DNA from: Hoeflea_A sp965216535
GTDB lineage: Bacteria > Pseudomonadota > Alphaproteobacteria > Rhizobiales > Rhizobiaceae
Assembly (NCBI GenBank): GCA_965216535.1
Contig: OZ244175.1
Span: forward strand, 2,542,001 to 2,606,000
Length of the DNA: 64,000 bases
Direction: 5' to 3'
Part shown: piece after piece, positions 48,862 to 57,000 of the stretch
Layout of the letters: every line of letters begins with the position of its first letter
How positions within the stretch are numbered: the stretch's first letter is position 1
Program-made: the position numbers and the translations under genes
Notes under the pieces: generated by a model
Database searches by the model: none
What the model was told of the DNA's origin: nothing
What the model saw: only the letters and a program-made list of their open reading frames with translations

Positions 48862-51246
48862 CTAGAATTCGTCCCAGTTGTCTTGCTGTGCGACTGTAGC
48901 GGCGTTTCCGTCAAAACCCAGGGCCTGACCGACAGCCTTGACCATCCGGCGGGCCGGCGAGGGGACTGACTTGGTCGACTCGCTGACAGGCTTTGGTGTC
49001 GTGGCCGTTGCGGCCCTGCCGGCGATGCTGAATTCGCCGATCAGTTTCGCCAGTCCGTCGGCGTCTTCCGCCAAACGGTGCGTCACGGCGGTCGTTTGTT
49101 CCACCATTGCCGCGTTCTGCTGGGTCATCTGATCCATCTGCGTCACCGCCGTGCCGACCTCCTGGATGCCGGTCAACTGCTCGTTGGCAGCCGTGGCAAT
49201 GGAGCTGATCGCGTGATTGATGTCCGTCACGTGGGTCGAGATTTGGGTCAGCGCGTCACCTGTTGCTGTGACTAGCTTGACGCCACTGGCAACCTCGTCG
49301 CCTGATTTGGTGATCAGTTCCTTGATCTCCTTGGCGGCGTTGGCAGCGCGTTGAGCAAGTTCACGCACTTCCTGCGCCACAACGGCAAATCCCTTGCCTG
49401 CCTCTCCGGCGCGGGCTGCCTCGACGCCGGCATTGAGTGCCAACAGATTGGTCTGGAATGCGATCTCATCGATGACGTTTATGATCTTGGAGATCTCGTC
49501 CGATGCCTTTTCGATATCCTCCATTGCGGTGACCGCTTCGGCCACCACCTGGCTCGATTTGTTGGCATCGATCTGAGCGGCATCAGCCATTCTGGCAGCC
49601 TCGGACGCCCGCTCGGATGTTCCCTTGACCGCGGATGTAATCTGCTCCAGTGCGGCGGAGGATTCCTCCAGCGAAGCAGCCTGCTGTTCGGTTCGCTTCG
49701 ACAGGTCGTCGGCGGCGCTGCGAATTTCCTTGGAATTGTCGTCAATGGATCCGGCGTTGTCGCGGATCTCGCCGAGGGTCGCGTTGAGCTTCTCGATCGA
49801 GGCGTTGAAGTCGACGCGAAGCCGCTCCAGCCCATCCATGAACGGAACGTCGAGTTGTACCGTCAGGTCACCCTCGGCGAGCCGCGTTAGACCCCCGGCC
49901 AGGGAGTCGACGGCCTCCCGCATCTGCCGTGCCTCCTCAGCCTTTGCGGCTTCCCGGTCGGCACGTTCACGTTCGCTGAGCGAGCGATTTTCTTCGGCTT
50001 CCTGCTCCAGGTTTTCCTTTTCTATGGCCGCGTCTCGAAAAACGGCAACAGAGCGGACCATCTCTCCGATTTCATCCCGGCGTTCCTCGCCCTTCAGTTC
50101 GAGATTGGTGTTGCCTTTGACGAGGTCGGCCATGTTGCGCACCACATCGGTGATTGGTCTGGTGATCGTACGGGAGAAGAGGACCGCGGCAACCAGAGCA
50201 CCCGCCAGCAGGGCCAGGGCAATGACAAGAATGATGTTGCGCAATGAGGTTACGCCAGCCATAGCTTCCTCGCGATCAATGATCGCGGCGATGATCCAAT
50301 CGGTGCCCAGAAAGTCCACGCGCGCCAGTGCAGCCTCGCCGACGATGCCGCGATACCCGCTGATTGGGCCTGCGGCGATGTGTTCGCGTGTGGTTTCGGT
50401 GACAAGCGGAGAATCGAGCGTGACCGTCAGCGCCTCGTTGTCGGCGGTTTTGGCGGAGTCGGTGATAAAGTAGCCATCCTTGCGGATGAGCATTGTCTCA
50501 CCCGTTTCGCCGAGCCCGGTCGTGTTGCTCATGATTTCTGCGATGATGTCGTTGGGCATCTGCAGGACCACGACACCAGTGACCTTGTCGCCACTGGTCA
50601 GCGCTTTGCCGATGAAGGCCGCAGGTGCGCCATTGGAAGGACCGTACGGCGCGTAGTCTTTCAGCACGATCGTATCGCTGACACCGGCATCCATCACCTC
50701 GCGAAACACATTTCCGAGGTCCGAATCCTTCCATTCGCCGGTATTAAGGTTGGTCGCATAGTCGCGTTCCTTGAACACCGAATAGATGACGTTGCCCTGC
50801 TCGTCGAGCAGGAAGAGATCATAATAACCATTGTCGAGCAGGAACTTGCGCAACTCTGGATGAAAGGTCTGATGAGCGGAGTCGTAACCATCCTTGCCGG
50901 CTGAATCGAGCAGGTGCTTCTCGCCCGTCGGATGCGGGTTTTCATCAATGTAACGGGACTGCAATTCGCCAGCTGGGTTGTCCCCAACGAACTGCCATGA
51001 GAACTTGAAGGATCCCATGGCCTTGTCGACATTGGCGTCCTTCGTCAGTCCCTCCAGATCCTTGCGGATGTTGACCAGATAGGTTTCGACCTGGTTACGG
51101 CGTCCGTCCGCCACAGCCTCCAATTTTTCTTGGGCCTGGCGTTCGACGACGTTCGAACTGATCATTAGTGCGGCAACGCTGGACGCACCGATTGACACCA
51201 CGGTCAGGAGGGCCGCGGCGAGCGGTAGCTTGCGGGAGATTAACAT
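48862..51246 (-). CDS. Methyl-accepting chemotaxis protein with dCache-like sensor
   Basis: 794 residues. The first membrane segment is at about 8-30 (LAAALLTVVSIGASSVAALMI). A periplasmic double-Cache-like sensor of about 300 residues follows (NGYYDLFLLDEQGNVIYSVFKE and GETMLIRKDGYFITDSAK mark the two PAS-like subdomains). TM2 is at about 340-360 (IILVIALALLAGALVAAVLF), then HAMP (SRTITRPITDVVRNMADLVKG) and a second HAMP-like repeat near 440-490. The signalling hairpin has DEIAFQTNLLALNAGVEAARAGEAGKGFAVVAQEVRELAQR. The protein ends in DNWDEF, similar to the NWETF tether that recruits CheR/CheB. It detects an unknown ligand, probably an organic acid or amino acid. No other che genes are nearby. 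Confidence 0.9.
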   Translation of the reverse strand: MLISRKLPLAAALLTVVSIGASSVAALMISSNVVERQAQEKLEAVADGRRNQVETYLVNIRKDLEGLTKDANVDKAMGSFKFSWQFVGDNPAGELQSRYIDENPHPTGEKHLLDSAGKDGYDSAHQTFHPELRKFLLDNGYYDLFLLDEQGNVIYSVFKERDYATNLNTGEWKDSDLGNVFREVMDAGVSDTIVLKDYAPYGPSNGAPAAFIGKALTSGDKVTGVVVLQMPNDIIAEIMSNTTGLGETGETMLIRKDGYFITDSAKTADNEALTVTLDSPLVTETTREHIAAGPISGYRGIVGEAALARVDFLGTDWIIAAIIDREEAMAGVTSLRNIILVIALALLAGALVAAVLFSRTITRPITDVVRNMADLVKGNTNLELKGEERRDEIGEMVRSVAVFRDAAIEKENLEQEAEENRSLSERERADREAAKAEEARQMREAVDSLAGGLTRLAEGDLTVQLDVPFMDGLERLRVDFNASIEKLNATLGEIRDNAGSIDDNSKEIRSAADDLSKRTEQQAASLEESSAALEQITSAVKGTSERASEAARMADAAQIDANKSSQVVAEAVTAMEDIEKASDEISKIINVIDEIAFQTNLLALNAGVEAARAGEAGKGFAVVAQEVRELAQRAANAAKEIKELITKSGDEVASGVKLVTATGDALTQISTHVTDINHAISSIATAANEQLTGIQEVGTAVTQMDQMTQQNAAMVEQTTAVTHRLAEDADGLAKLIGEFSIAGRAATATTPKPVSESTKSVPSPARRMVKAVGQALGFDGNAATVAQQDNWDEF

Positions 51247-51313
51247 TGGGCAGTCTTTCGCGGGTTCTTCTCATACTCATGCCTGAAGGGCGCCCCGAAA
51301 ACTGCGTCATGCG

Positions 51314-51337
51314 GTCGAAGTTGTGAGCGACTTCGAC
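51314..51337. other. Hairpin in the leader of the chemoreceptor gene
   Basis: GTCGAAGT-tgtgagcg-ACTTCGAC, a perfect 8-bp stem about 70 bp upstream of the chemoreceptor start. The rest of the 239-bp gap shows nothing clear. Confidence 0.35.
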
Positions 51338-51485
51338 TTTCAGGTGTAGTTTTGATGTTTGTTCGTCAGGATGAACAACCGGTTAAGCGAAAGGGGTATT
51401 TTGCCTAATAATTGTGCAGGCTACGGCCTAGGTCACACCTGATGCAAACCTATGGTTTTACCAGGGAAATTGGTGCGCGTGGAAG

Positions 51486-52022
51486 TTACTGCGCCGTTGC
51501 ATCCTGCAGCGCTTGACGCAATTCATCCAAAGTAACATGCGTTTTGGTGGCATTGCGTTCATGGACAAATCGCCACACTTCCCTGCCGGATCGGTTGTAG
51601 ACGACAACGGTTGGAATGCGGGTAATATCCCCGAAGGCGACACGCATTTCCTCCGTACCGGCAATCAACGGAAATTGCGGTTCGGTCTGCTTGATGAAGC
51701 GTGCCATGCGAGCCGGATTTTTCTTGCCGCCGAAGTCCTCGAAGAGGTTGATGGCAACAATCGATCCACCGTCAAGGTTCTCATCTGCTGCGAGCGCGTT
51801 CAGATGCTTGAATTCATCGGTACACGGCGGGCACCATGACGCAAAGAAGGTCACGACCACCGGGCCGACTTGAGGGATTTGTTCAGGCTTGGAGCCCTTG
51901 ATTGGCGATGCGCCGGAAACCATGTCGTGGAGTTCCGTCCAGTCCGCAGGCTCGGAAGCAAAACCGGGTAGCGGGACAAGGGTGAGCAAGAGCACAATGG
52001 CGGCGGAACGAAAAGAGCGCAT
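51486..52022 (-). CDS. TlpA/ResA-like periplasmic thioredoxin
   Basis: 178 residues from ATG 52022. Signal peptide of about 22 residues (SAAIVLLLTLVPLPGFA). The thioredoxin fold carries the redox site C64-P-P-C67 in FFASWCPPC and the cis-Pro in RIPTVVV. The CPPC form and length are those of TlpA/ResA/DsbE-like reductants, which reduce Cys pairs in cytochrome c or copper-site assembly, but there are no cytochrome-maturation genes nearby. It is a single gene on the minus strand, divergent from the DenD-like gene (140 bp). Confidence 0.82.
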   Translation of the reverse strand: MRSFRSAAIVLLLTLVPLPGFASEPADWTELHDMVSGASPIKGSKPEQIPQVGPVVVTFFASWCPPCTDEFKHLNALAADENLDGGSIVAINLFEDFGGKKNPARMARFIKQTEPQFPLIAGTEEMRVAFGDITRIPTVVVYNRSGREVWRFVHERNATKTHVTLDELRQALQDATAQ

Positions 52023-52162
52023 GAGCAAAGGCTAGACGGCGGTTGGCAGTGCGGCAAATCAAATAGCCGTGGCCGACGCGTGATCGATGCAAGCACGCGG
52101 TTGAATCTTGCCGTTGACGCAACGGCGTATAGGATACCGCAGGACGAACCGAGGGATTCTCT

Positions 52163-53134
52163 ATGCATGTTCTAGTCTTGGGCGCTGCCGGAATGGTCGG
52201 GCGCAAACTGGTTGACCGTCTTTGTTCCGACGCGGCCATCGGAGGAAATGCCATCACTGCTATGACGCTTTTCGATATCGTCGAGCCTGAGCGTCCCGAT
52301 GCCCGTTGGCCGGTGTCGATACGGTCCGGCGACCTGGCGGATGTGGACGAAATCGAAAAGCTGATGCTTCACAAGCCGGATTTCATCTTTCACCTTGCTG
52401 CGGTTGTTTCCGGAGAAGCGGAGGAGAATTTCGACAAGGGATACGCCGCCAATCTTGATGCCTCCCGGCTGCTCTTCGAGGCGATCCGCAAACACAATTA
52501 CAAACCCCGGGTTGTCTTCACCTCATCCATCGCGGTTTTCGGCGCGCCGCTGCCAGATGCCATCGGCGACGAATTCCTCTGCGCTCCGCTGACATCCTAC
52601 GGCGTTCAAAAGGCCTGCAGCGAGTTGCTTCTGATGGACTACAGCCGCAAGGGCATGTTGGACGGCATCGCGATACGCCTTCCGACCGTGTGCATCCGGC
52701 CCGGAAAGCCGAACAAGGCGGCATCAGGCTTCTTCTCCAATATCCTGCGCGAACCCCTGATCGGCGAAGAGGCGGTGCTGCCCGTTCCGCGCTCTGTCCG
52801 TCACTGGATGGTGAGCCCGACGACAGCGGTCGGCTTTCTGATCCATGCGGCGACCATTGATCTCGATCGGGTTGGCGCCAGGCGGGCGCTGACCATGCCC
52901 GGGATAGCCGCGACGGTGGGAGAAATGATCGAGGCCTTGAAAAATGTGGCCGGTGCCGATCGTGCCGCGTTGATCCGTGAAGAGCCTGATGAGACTATCA
53001 TGCGGATCGTTGCGGGTTGGCCCCGCGGGTTCGATGCAAAGAGAGCGCTGGAACTTGGCTTTGTGGCAGATGCGTCTCTCGAAGACGTCATTCACAGTCA
53101 CATCGAGAATGAATTGGGCGGTCAACTTGGCTGA
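52163..53134 (+). CDS. denD: NAD-dependent D-erythronate dehydrogenase-like (DenD family)
   Basis: 323 residues. The extended-SDR Rossmann motif is LGAAGMVGRKL (residues 6-16), followed by HLAAVVSGEAEENFDKGYAANLDASRLLFEA, the Y-x-x-x-K pair in SYGVQKACSELLL and the substrate part RLPTVCIRPGKPNKAASGFFSNI. This last block is characteristic of DenD, the enzyme that starts erythronate/threonate degradation by oxidising the C2 hydroxyl. No companion genes (DenA-like kinase, isomerases) are found here, so the symbol is a family assignment. It has a GAGGGA site and stands alone, convergent with the desaturase gene. Confidence 0.8.
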   Translation: MHVLVLGAAGMVGRKLVDRLCSDAAIGGNAITAMTLFDIVEPERPDARWPVSIRSGDLADVDEIEKLMLHKPDFIFHLAAVVSGEAEENFDKGYAANLDASRLLFEAIRKHNYKPRVVFTSSIAVFGAPLPDAIGDEFLCAPLTSYGVQKACSELLLMDYSRKGMLDGIAIRLPTVCIRPGKPNKAASGFFSNILREPLIGEEAVLPVPRSVRHWMVSPTTAVGFLIHAATIDLDRVGARRALTMPGIAATVGEMIEALKNVAGADRAALIREEPDETIMRIVAGWPRGFDAKRALELGFVADASLEDVIHSHIENELGGQLG

Positions 53135-53309
53135 ACCGGCCGCAGCCCGGCCCGACTGAGACATACATTGCAATTGGCCCGAGTCCGCCTGATCTTTTTG
53201 CCCGCCAGTCGGGTTGTGTGCGATCCGCAAAACGGAGTGCCGGTGCCGGATGCTGGACCGGAGATGTGGTTGAGAGTGTCGGTTGTCTACGTCAAGAGAA
53301 GTTTTCGCA

Positions 53310-54476
53310 TCAGGCAGCCAGTTGTGCTTCCCGAAAGGACACCATCCGGTGTCCGCGTTCGTCCCAAAGCGCAAGGCGAACGGTGCGCAGGCTGTCGAGC
53401 AGGGTCATCCGATTGATCTCACGCAGTTCAGGGTGGTTTCTCAGCACATTTTGCAGCCGGTAGAAGGGGATCCGGCTGCACAGGTGATGGACATGGTGGA
53501 CGCCAATATTCGCGGTGAACCAGCGCAGCGGCGCCGGTAAGTCGTAATGCGAGCTGCCATGCAGGGCTGCTTCCTGGCGTTTCCACTCTGGTAGTCGCTC
53601 CCAGGAAGTCTGTTCGAACTGGTGTTGGACGAAAAACAGCCAAACACCGACGGTAGCGCCGAGGACCGTGATGGGCAGTTGCACGATCAGGAAGAGCTTG
53701 AAGCCGACGAGCCAGATCACGGTAGCGGCAGCAAATGCGATGGCGACATTGGTGCCCATCGTGCTCGCCCAGGGTTGCCAGCCACGACGCATCATGCCGA
53801 GAGGCAGGCGGTGGTCGAACAGAAACAGGTAGGTCGGGCCGATACCAAACATGACCAAGGGGTGCCGGTACAGTCGATACTTGAACCGGTCCCATGCCGA
53901 TCGCGAGCGATATTCGTCGACAGTGAGCGTCTCGATCTCGCCGAAACCGCGGTGCTCCAGACAGCCGGAGCCGGCATGATGCAGGGCGTGGCAGCGCTGC
54001 CAGAAACTGTAGGGTGTAAAGGTCAGAACGCCGATGAAGCGTCCCGTCCAGTTATTGGCACGCCTGTTGCGAAAGAACGCACCATGCCCGCAATCGTGCT
54101 GGATCATGAACAGCCGGACCAGGAATCCGGCCGCGGGCAGCGTCAGCACCAGTCCGATCCAATAGCCATGAGCGATCAGGCCGGCGGTAAGCGCCCAAAG
54201 AGCCACGAACGGCAAAAAGGAGATCAGGAATTCCAGAAGGCCGCGTCCGTTGCTCGGCTCGTGATAGTCGGCAAGGATTTGCGCCCAGGTGCGGGCGTCG
54301 TTCACCGCGGGGGCGGGCTTGGAAGCTGTGATGTTCGACAATCGATCGGGCTTTCCGGTTGCGGCTGCGACCGGAGGCACGCCCGTAAAGTCGTGGCTCT
54401 GCCGGAAGGCCGGTTGAACTGAACCGTATACCCGCAAAGCGTTGTCTGCCGGACTATGAGGCTTGGACACCAGCAC
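53310..54476 (-). CDS. Membrane fatty acid desaturase (delta-12/DesA-type)
   Basis: 388 residues from GTG 54476. The start is uncertain: no clear ribosome site, and the first 60 residues are poorly ordered. Three histidine boxes of the diiron centre are present: HDCGH (IQHDCGHGAFF), HALHH (RCHALHHAGSG) and HHVHH (NIGVHHVHH). Four hydrophobic segments lie between them (ISFLPFVALWALTAGLI, IGLVLTLPAAGFLVRLFMI, VAIAFAAATVIWLVGF, LFLIVQLPITVLGATVGVWL). It is a typical omega-6/delta-12 acyl-lipid desaturase, needing ferredoxin or a similar reductant. It is downstream of the aldehyde dehydrogenase remnant on the same strand, but about 110 bp away and not clearly part of that operon. Confidence 0.85.
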   Translation of the reverse strand: MLVSKPHSPADNALRVYGSVQPAFRQSHDFTGVPPVAAATGKPDRLSNITASKPAPAVNDARTWAQILADYHEPSNGRGLLEFLISFLPFVALWALTAGLIAHGYWIGLVLTLPAAGFLVRLFMIQHDCGHGAFFRNRRANNWTGRFIGVLTFTPYSFWQRCHALHHAGSGCLEHRGFGEIETLTVDEYRSRSAWDRFKYRLYRHPLVMFGIGPTYLFLFDHRLPLGMMRRGWQPWASTMGTNVAIAFAAATVIWLVGFKLFLIVQLPITVLGATVGVWLFFVQHQFEQTSWERLPEWKRQEAALHGSSHYDLPAPLRWFTANIGVHHVHHLCSRIPFYRLQNVLRNHPELREINRMTLLDSLRTVRLALWDERGHRMVSFREAQLAA

Positions 54477-54589
54477 CTGAAGTTCGGCGATGACACACGA
54501 GGCTCACGCTACGTATCAGGAGGACATATCCATGATGCTCCTCGAGTTCAAGACCAAGCTGATCCTGCTTTATCAGATCGTCCTATTGT

Positions 54590-54936
54590 TCAGGGTTCCA
54601 GGAACACCAGCGCGCCGTCCTTGCCGCTGTCGCGACCGAGACCCGACTGCATGTTGCTGCCAAACGGCACCGCGGGGTCTGGGACGAGACCGCGGTTGTG
54701 GCCATCATACTGAATCAAGCTTCTCGGAGACACTTAACCCCCAGGTTGGAGATTGCCGGTAAATAGATAGGCGACCAGGCCATGCTGTGTGTCTCGTTGA
54801 CCCCGGTGGCGAAGCCGACTGCACCGAATCCAAGGCCGCCATAGCCTCGTTGAGGGTTGCCGAGGACACGCTGGTTAGTATGGAGCCGTCGGCCGGGTTG
54901 TGGGGCTCGCAGGTTTGCCTGTCGCAGGCTTGCGCT
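54590..54936 (-). pseudogene. Remnant of an aldehyde dehydrogenase (succinate-semialdehyde-type) gene
   Basis: No intact frame, but minus-strand translation in shifting frames gives ALDH pieces in the right order. Near the 5' end: HNPADGSILTSVSSATLNEA and MAALDSVQSAS (54902-54815, the N-terminal region). Then a jump to DTQHGLVAYLFTGNLQ (near 54790-54745) and SEKLDS, and finally GHNRGLVPDPAVPFGSNMQS and GLGRDSGKDGALVFLEP to the stop at 54590 (C-terminal PFGxxKQSGxGRE region). An internal deletion of about 350 codons, frameshifts and a stop codon explain the pattern. It directly follows the E2 gene on the same strand, so it was probably the last gene of that operon. The plus-strand frames over this region are shadows. 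Confidence 0.75.
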
Positions 54937-55983
54937 TCAAAGTATGTGCTTCATCGGCTCGGCGGCGTGGCCGGCGAGGTCGTCGAGCAATGCAATGGCG
55001 GTTTCGAGTGGCAGTTGCTCTTCACAAAAATGCAGGCTGAGGGTCAAGCAACGGTCGGCCGCGGAGCCGAGCACGATGGTAGGAGCGGGACACCTGGCGG
55101 CCGGCCGGTAGTCGGAAATCCGGGTTTGCGACAAATCGAGAATTCTGATGTCCGCAACCCGATCAATTGCATCGGTTGTCCGTATGCAGCTCAAAACGAC
55201 GCGATCGGCGTCGGCGGTAAATGCTGCGCCGTCTTCCGTCCCATACCTGGCGTGTTCACAGAGAATTCCATCGGCCGGTGCCAGGCCAGTGGCGTTGCGC
55301 AGCACCCGTGTTGCGAAATTCAACCAGACGGCCTTTTCCTCGATGGGGCTGCCCGCGATTTCGGATGTCCAGGCGACGAACTCTGCCATCGGCCGGCGGT
55401 CGACGGTGGCCGACAGGGTGCTTGCCGACGGCGTGCCGGGTGATGCGTCGAGCCGGGTGGTTTCCGACAACTGTTGCAGATCGGCGACATGGATAGGCTG
55501 GCTTGCCCCCCGCCGAACGAGTTGACGAAGATCTATACCCTTTTGCGCGGCCACATATTTGGCCTTGGCAGAAGCAAAGATCCTGTCCCCAGGCGATGCC
55601 GGAGCTGTGGGTTGGGGCGCTGCGACAACGGGCGGCATGTCCTCGGGTGCCTCCCGCGTGGGGGCGATCGGCGTGGACGCGGGAGTTGCACCGTTCACGC
55701 CCGTTTCCTGTAATTGCGCGGCGTTGCCGGTAGCAACGTCAGCCGCGCTTTCGGAGATGACGGCGATGATGTCTCCAACAGGAACAGCCTGGCCGGCCTC
55801 GGCACGAACTTCGGCGAGGAAGCCGTCATGGGCTGCTTCAAGTTCCATTGTGCTTTTGTCGGTCTCTACCTCCAGCAGCACGTCGCCTGTCCTGATCGGA
55901 TCGCCCAGAGTCTTTGTCCAAGAGACGATCAGCCCGGTGTCCTGGGCCATGCCCAGCTGCGGCATGGTGACCTCATGCGGCAT
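54937..55983 (-). CDS. E2-like subunit of a 2-oxoacid dehydrogenase complex with degenerate acyltransferase domain
   Basis: 348 residues from ATG 55983, overlapping the E1-beta stop by 11 bp. Residues 1-78 are a lipoyl domain with Lys43 in ETDKSTMEL. A Pro/Ala/Thr-rich linker follows, then a peripheral-subunit-binding domain (about 134-170, RIFASAKAKYVAAQKGIDLRQL). The last 150 residues resemble the C-terminal half of the CoA acyltransferase domain (ILDLSQTRISDYRP, PTIVLGSAADRCLTLSLHF), but the catalytic H-R-x-x-x-D-G motif is replaced by HFCEEQL and the domain is about 80 residues too short. It should still bind E1 and carry a lipoyl group, but CoA transfer is doubtful. No E3 gene is in the window. 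Confidence 0.8.
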   Translation of the reverse strand: MPHEVTMPQLGMAQDTGLIVSWTKTLGDPIRTGDVLLEVETDKSTMELEAAHDGFLAEVRAEAGQAVPVGDIIAVISESAADVATGNAAQLQETGVNGATPASTPIAPTREAPEDMPPVVAAPQPTAPASPGDRIFASAKAKYVAAQKGIDLRQLVRRGASQPIHVADLQQLSETTRLDASPGTPSASTLSATVDRRPMAEFVAWTSEIAGSPIEEKAVWLNFATRVLRNATGLAPADGILCEHARYGTEDGAAFTADADRVVLSCIRTTDAIDRVADIRILDLSQTRISDYRPAARCPAPTIVLGSAADRCLTLSLHFCEEQLPLETAIALLDDLAGHAAEPMKHIL

Positions 55984-56968
55984 GGAAAAGCTCTCCGCGA
56001 ACCGCGGCGGCGGCGCGCTCGGCAACCGCCTCCGGCGTCGGAACGGTAAGGTCCTCAAGCAGCGGTGAAAACGGGACCGGTACATCCATGGCGCCCATGC
56101 GCAGCACCGGTGCGTCGAGATGATAGAAGGCCTTCTCGGAAATTCTCGCGGCGATTTCTGCGGTCACGCCGTAACTCTGGTGGCCCTCGTCGATGATCAT
56201 GACACGGCTGGTTTTCTTCACCGAGTCGAGGATCGTGGCTTCGTCCAGCGGTACGATGGTGCGCGGGTCGACGACTTCGGCCGACATGGTCAGCTTCGCC
56301 AGGAGATCCGCTGCCTGTTGCGCGACCTGCACCATTGAGGAGGTGGCGACCAGCGTGATATCGCGTCCCTGGCGCAGGACGTTGGCCTCGCCGAAGGGGA
56401 TCAGAAACTCCTCCTCCGGAACCGTTGCCTTGTCTTGATACATTAGCTTGTCTTCGAAGATCACTACCGGGTTGTTGTCGCGTATGGCGGTCTTCATCAG
56501 CCCCTTGGCCTCGTAGGCGCTGGAGGGCAGCGCAACTTTCAGGCCAGGAATGTGGGCGACCAGCCCATGCAGCGACTGGCTGTGCTGGGCAGCGGACCGC
56601 CGGGTGGCACCAAGGTTGGTCCGCAACACAATTGGGACGTTCAGCTTGCCGCCTGACATATAGTGGGTCTTGGCCGCCTGGTTGCAAAGTTGGTCCATGA
56701 CCAGAAAGATGAAGTCACCGAACATCAGATCGACGATGGGCCGCAGGCCGGTCATCGCGGCGCCGACGGCGATGCCCATGAAGCCGGGTTCGGAGATTGG
56801 TGTGTCGAGAATCCGCTGGGTGCCGAACTCCTCCACGAGGCCCGACAGAACCTTGAACGGCGTGCCGGCCTCGGCAACGTCCTCGCCCAGCAGGAAGACA
56901 GTGTCGTCGCGGCGCATTTCTTCGGCTATCGCCTCGTTGACCGCCTGCGACAGGGTGATCTCACGCAT
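55973..56968 (-). CDS. 2-oxoacid dehydrogenase E1 component, beta subunit (acetoin/pyruvate-type)
   Basis: 331 residues from ATG 56968. Transketolase-type pyrimidine domain: LLGEDVAEAGTPFKVLSGL (about 28-46), TPISEPGFMGIAVGAAMTGLRP (about 55-76) with the conserved Glu that activates thiamine diphosphate, and FGDFIFLVMDQLCNQAAKTHYMSGG. The C-terminal transketolase domain has VDPRTIVPLDEATI and DEGHQSYGVTAEIAA. It pairs with the E1-alpha subunit encoded 32 bp upstream. The sequence is closest in style to acetoin or branched-chain-like E1-beta; the real 2-oxo substrate is unknown. Confidence 0.87.
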   Translation of the reverse strand: MREITLSQAVNEAIAEEMRRDDTVFLLGEDVAEAGTPFKVLSGLVEEFGTQRILDTPISEPGFMGIAVGAAMTGLRPIVDLMFGDFIFLVMDQLCNQAAKTHYMSGGKLNVPIVLRTNLGATRRSAAQHSQSLHGLVAHIPGLKVALPSSAYEAKGLMKTAIRDNNPVVIFEDKLMYQDKATVPEEEFLIPFGEANVLRQGRDITLVATSSMVQVAQQAADLLAKLTMSAEVVDPRTIVPLDEATILDSVKKTSRVMIIDEGHQSYGVTAEIAARISEKAFYHLDAPVLRMGAMDVPVPFSPLLEDLTVPTPEAVAERAAAAVRGELFHAA

Positions 56969-57000
56969 GGGCCAGCTCCGTAATCCCGTCAATTGTGCGG

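Noticed and set aside
53135..53309. GC-rich inverted repeat as terminator between the DenD-like and desaturase genes
   Set aside because: Only a 5-bp stem (GGCCG/CGGCC) and no T-run; not convincing.
54787..55443. Plus-strand frame of 218 codons over the E2 gene end
   Set aside because: It covers the ALDH remnant and E2 coding sequence on the opposite strand; the translation has no family features.
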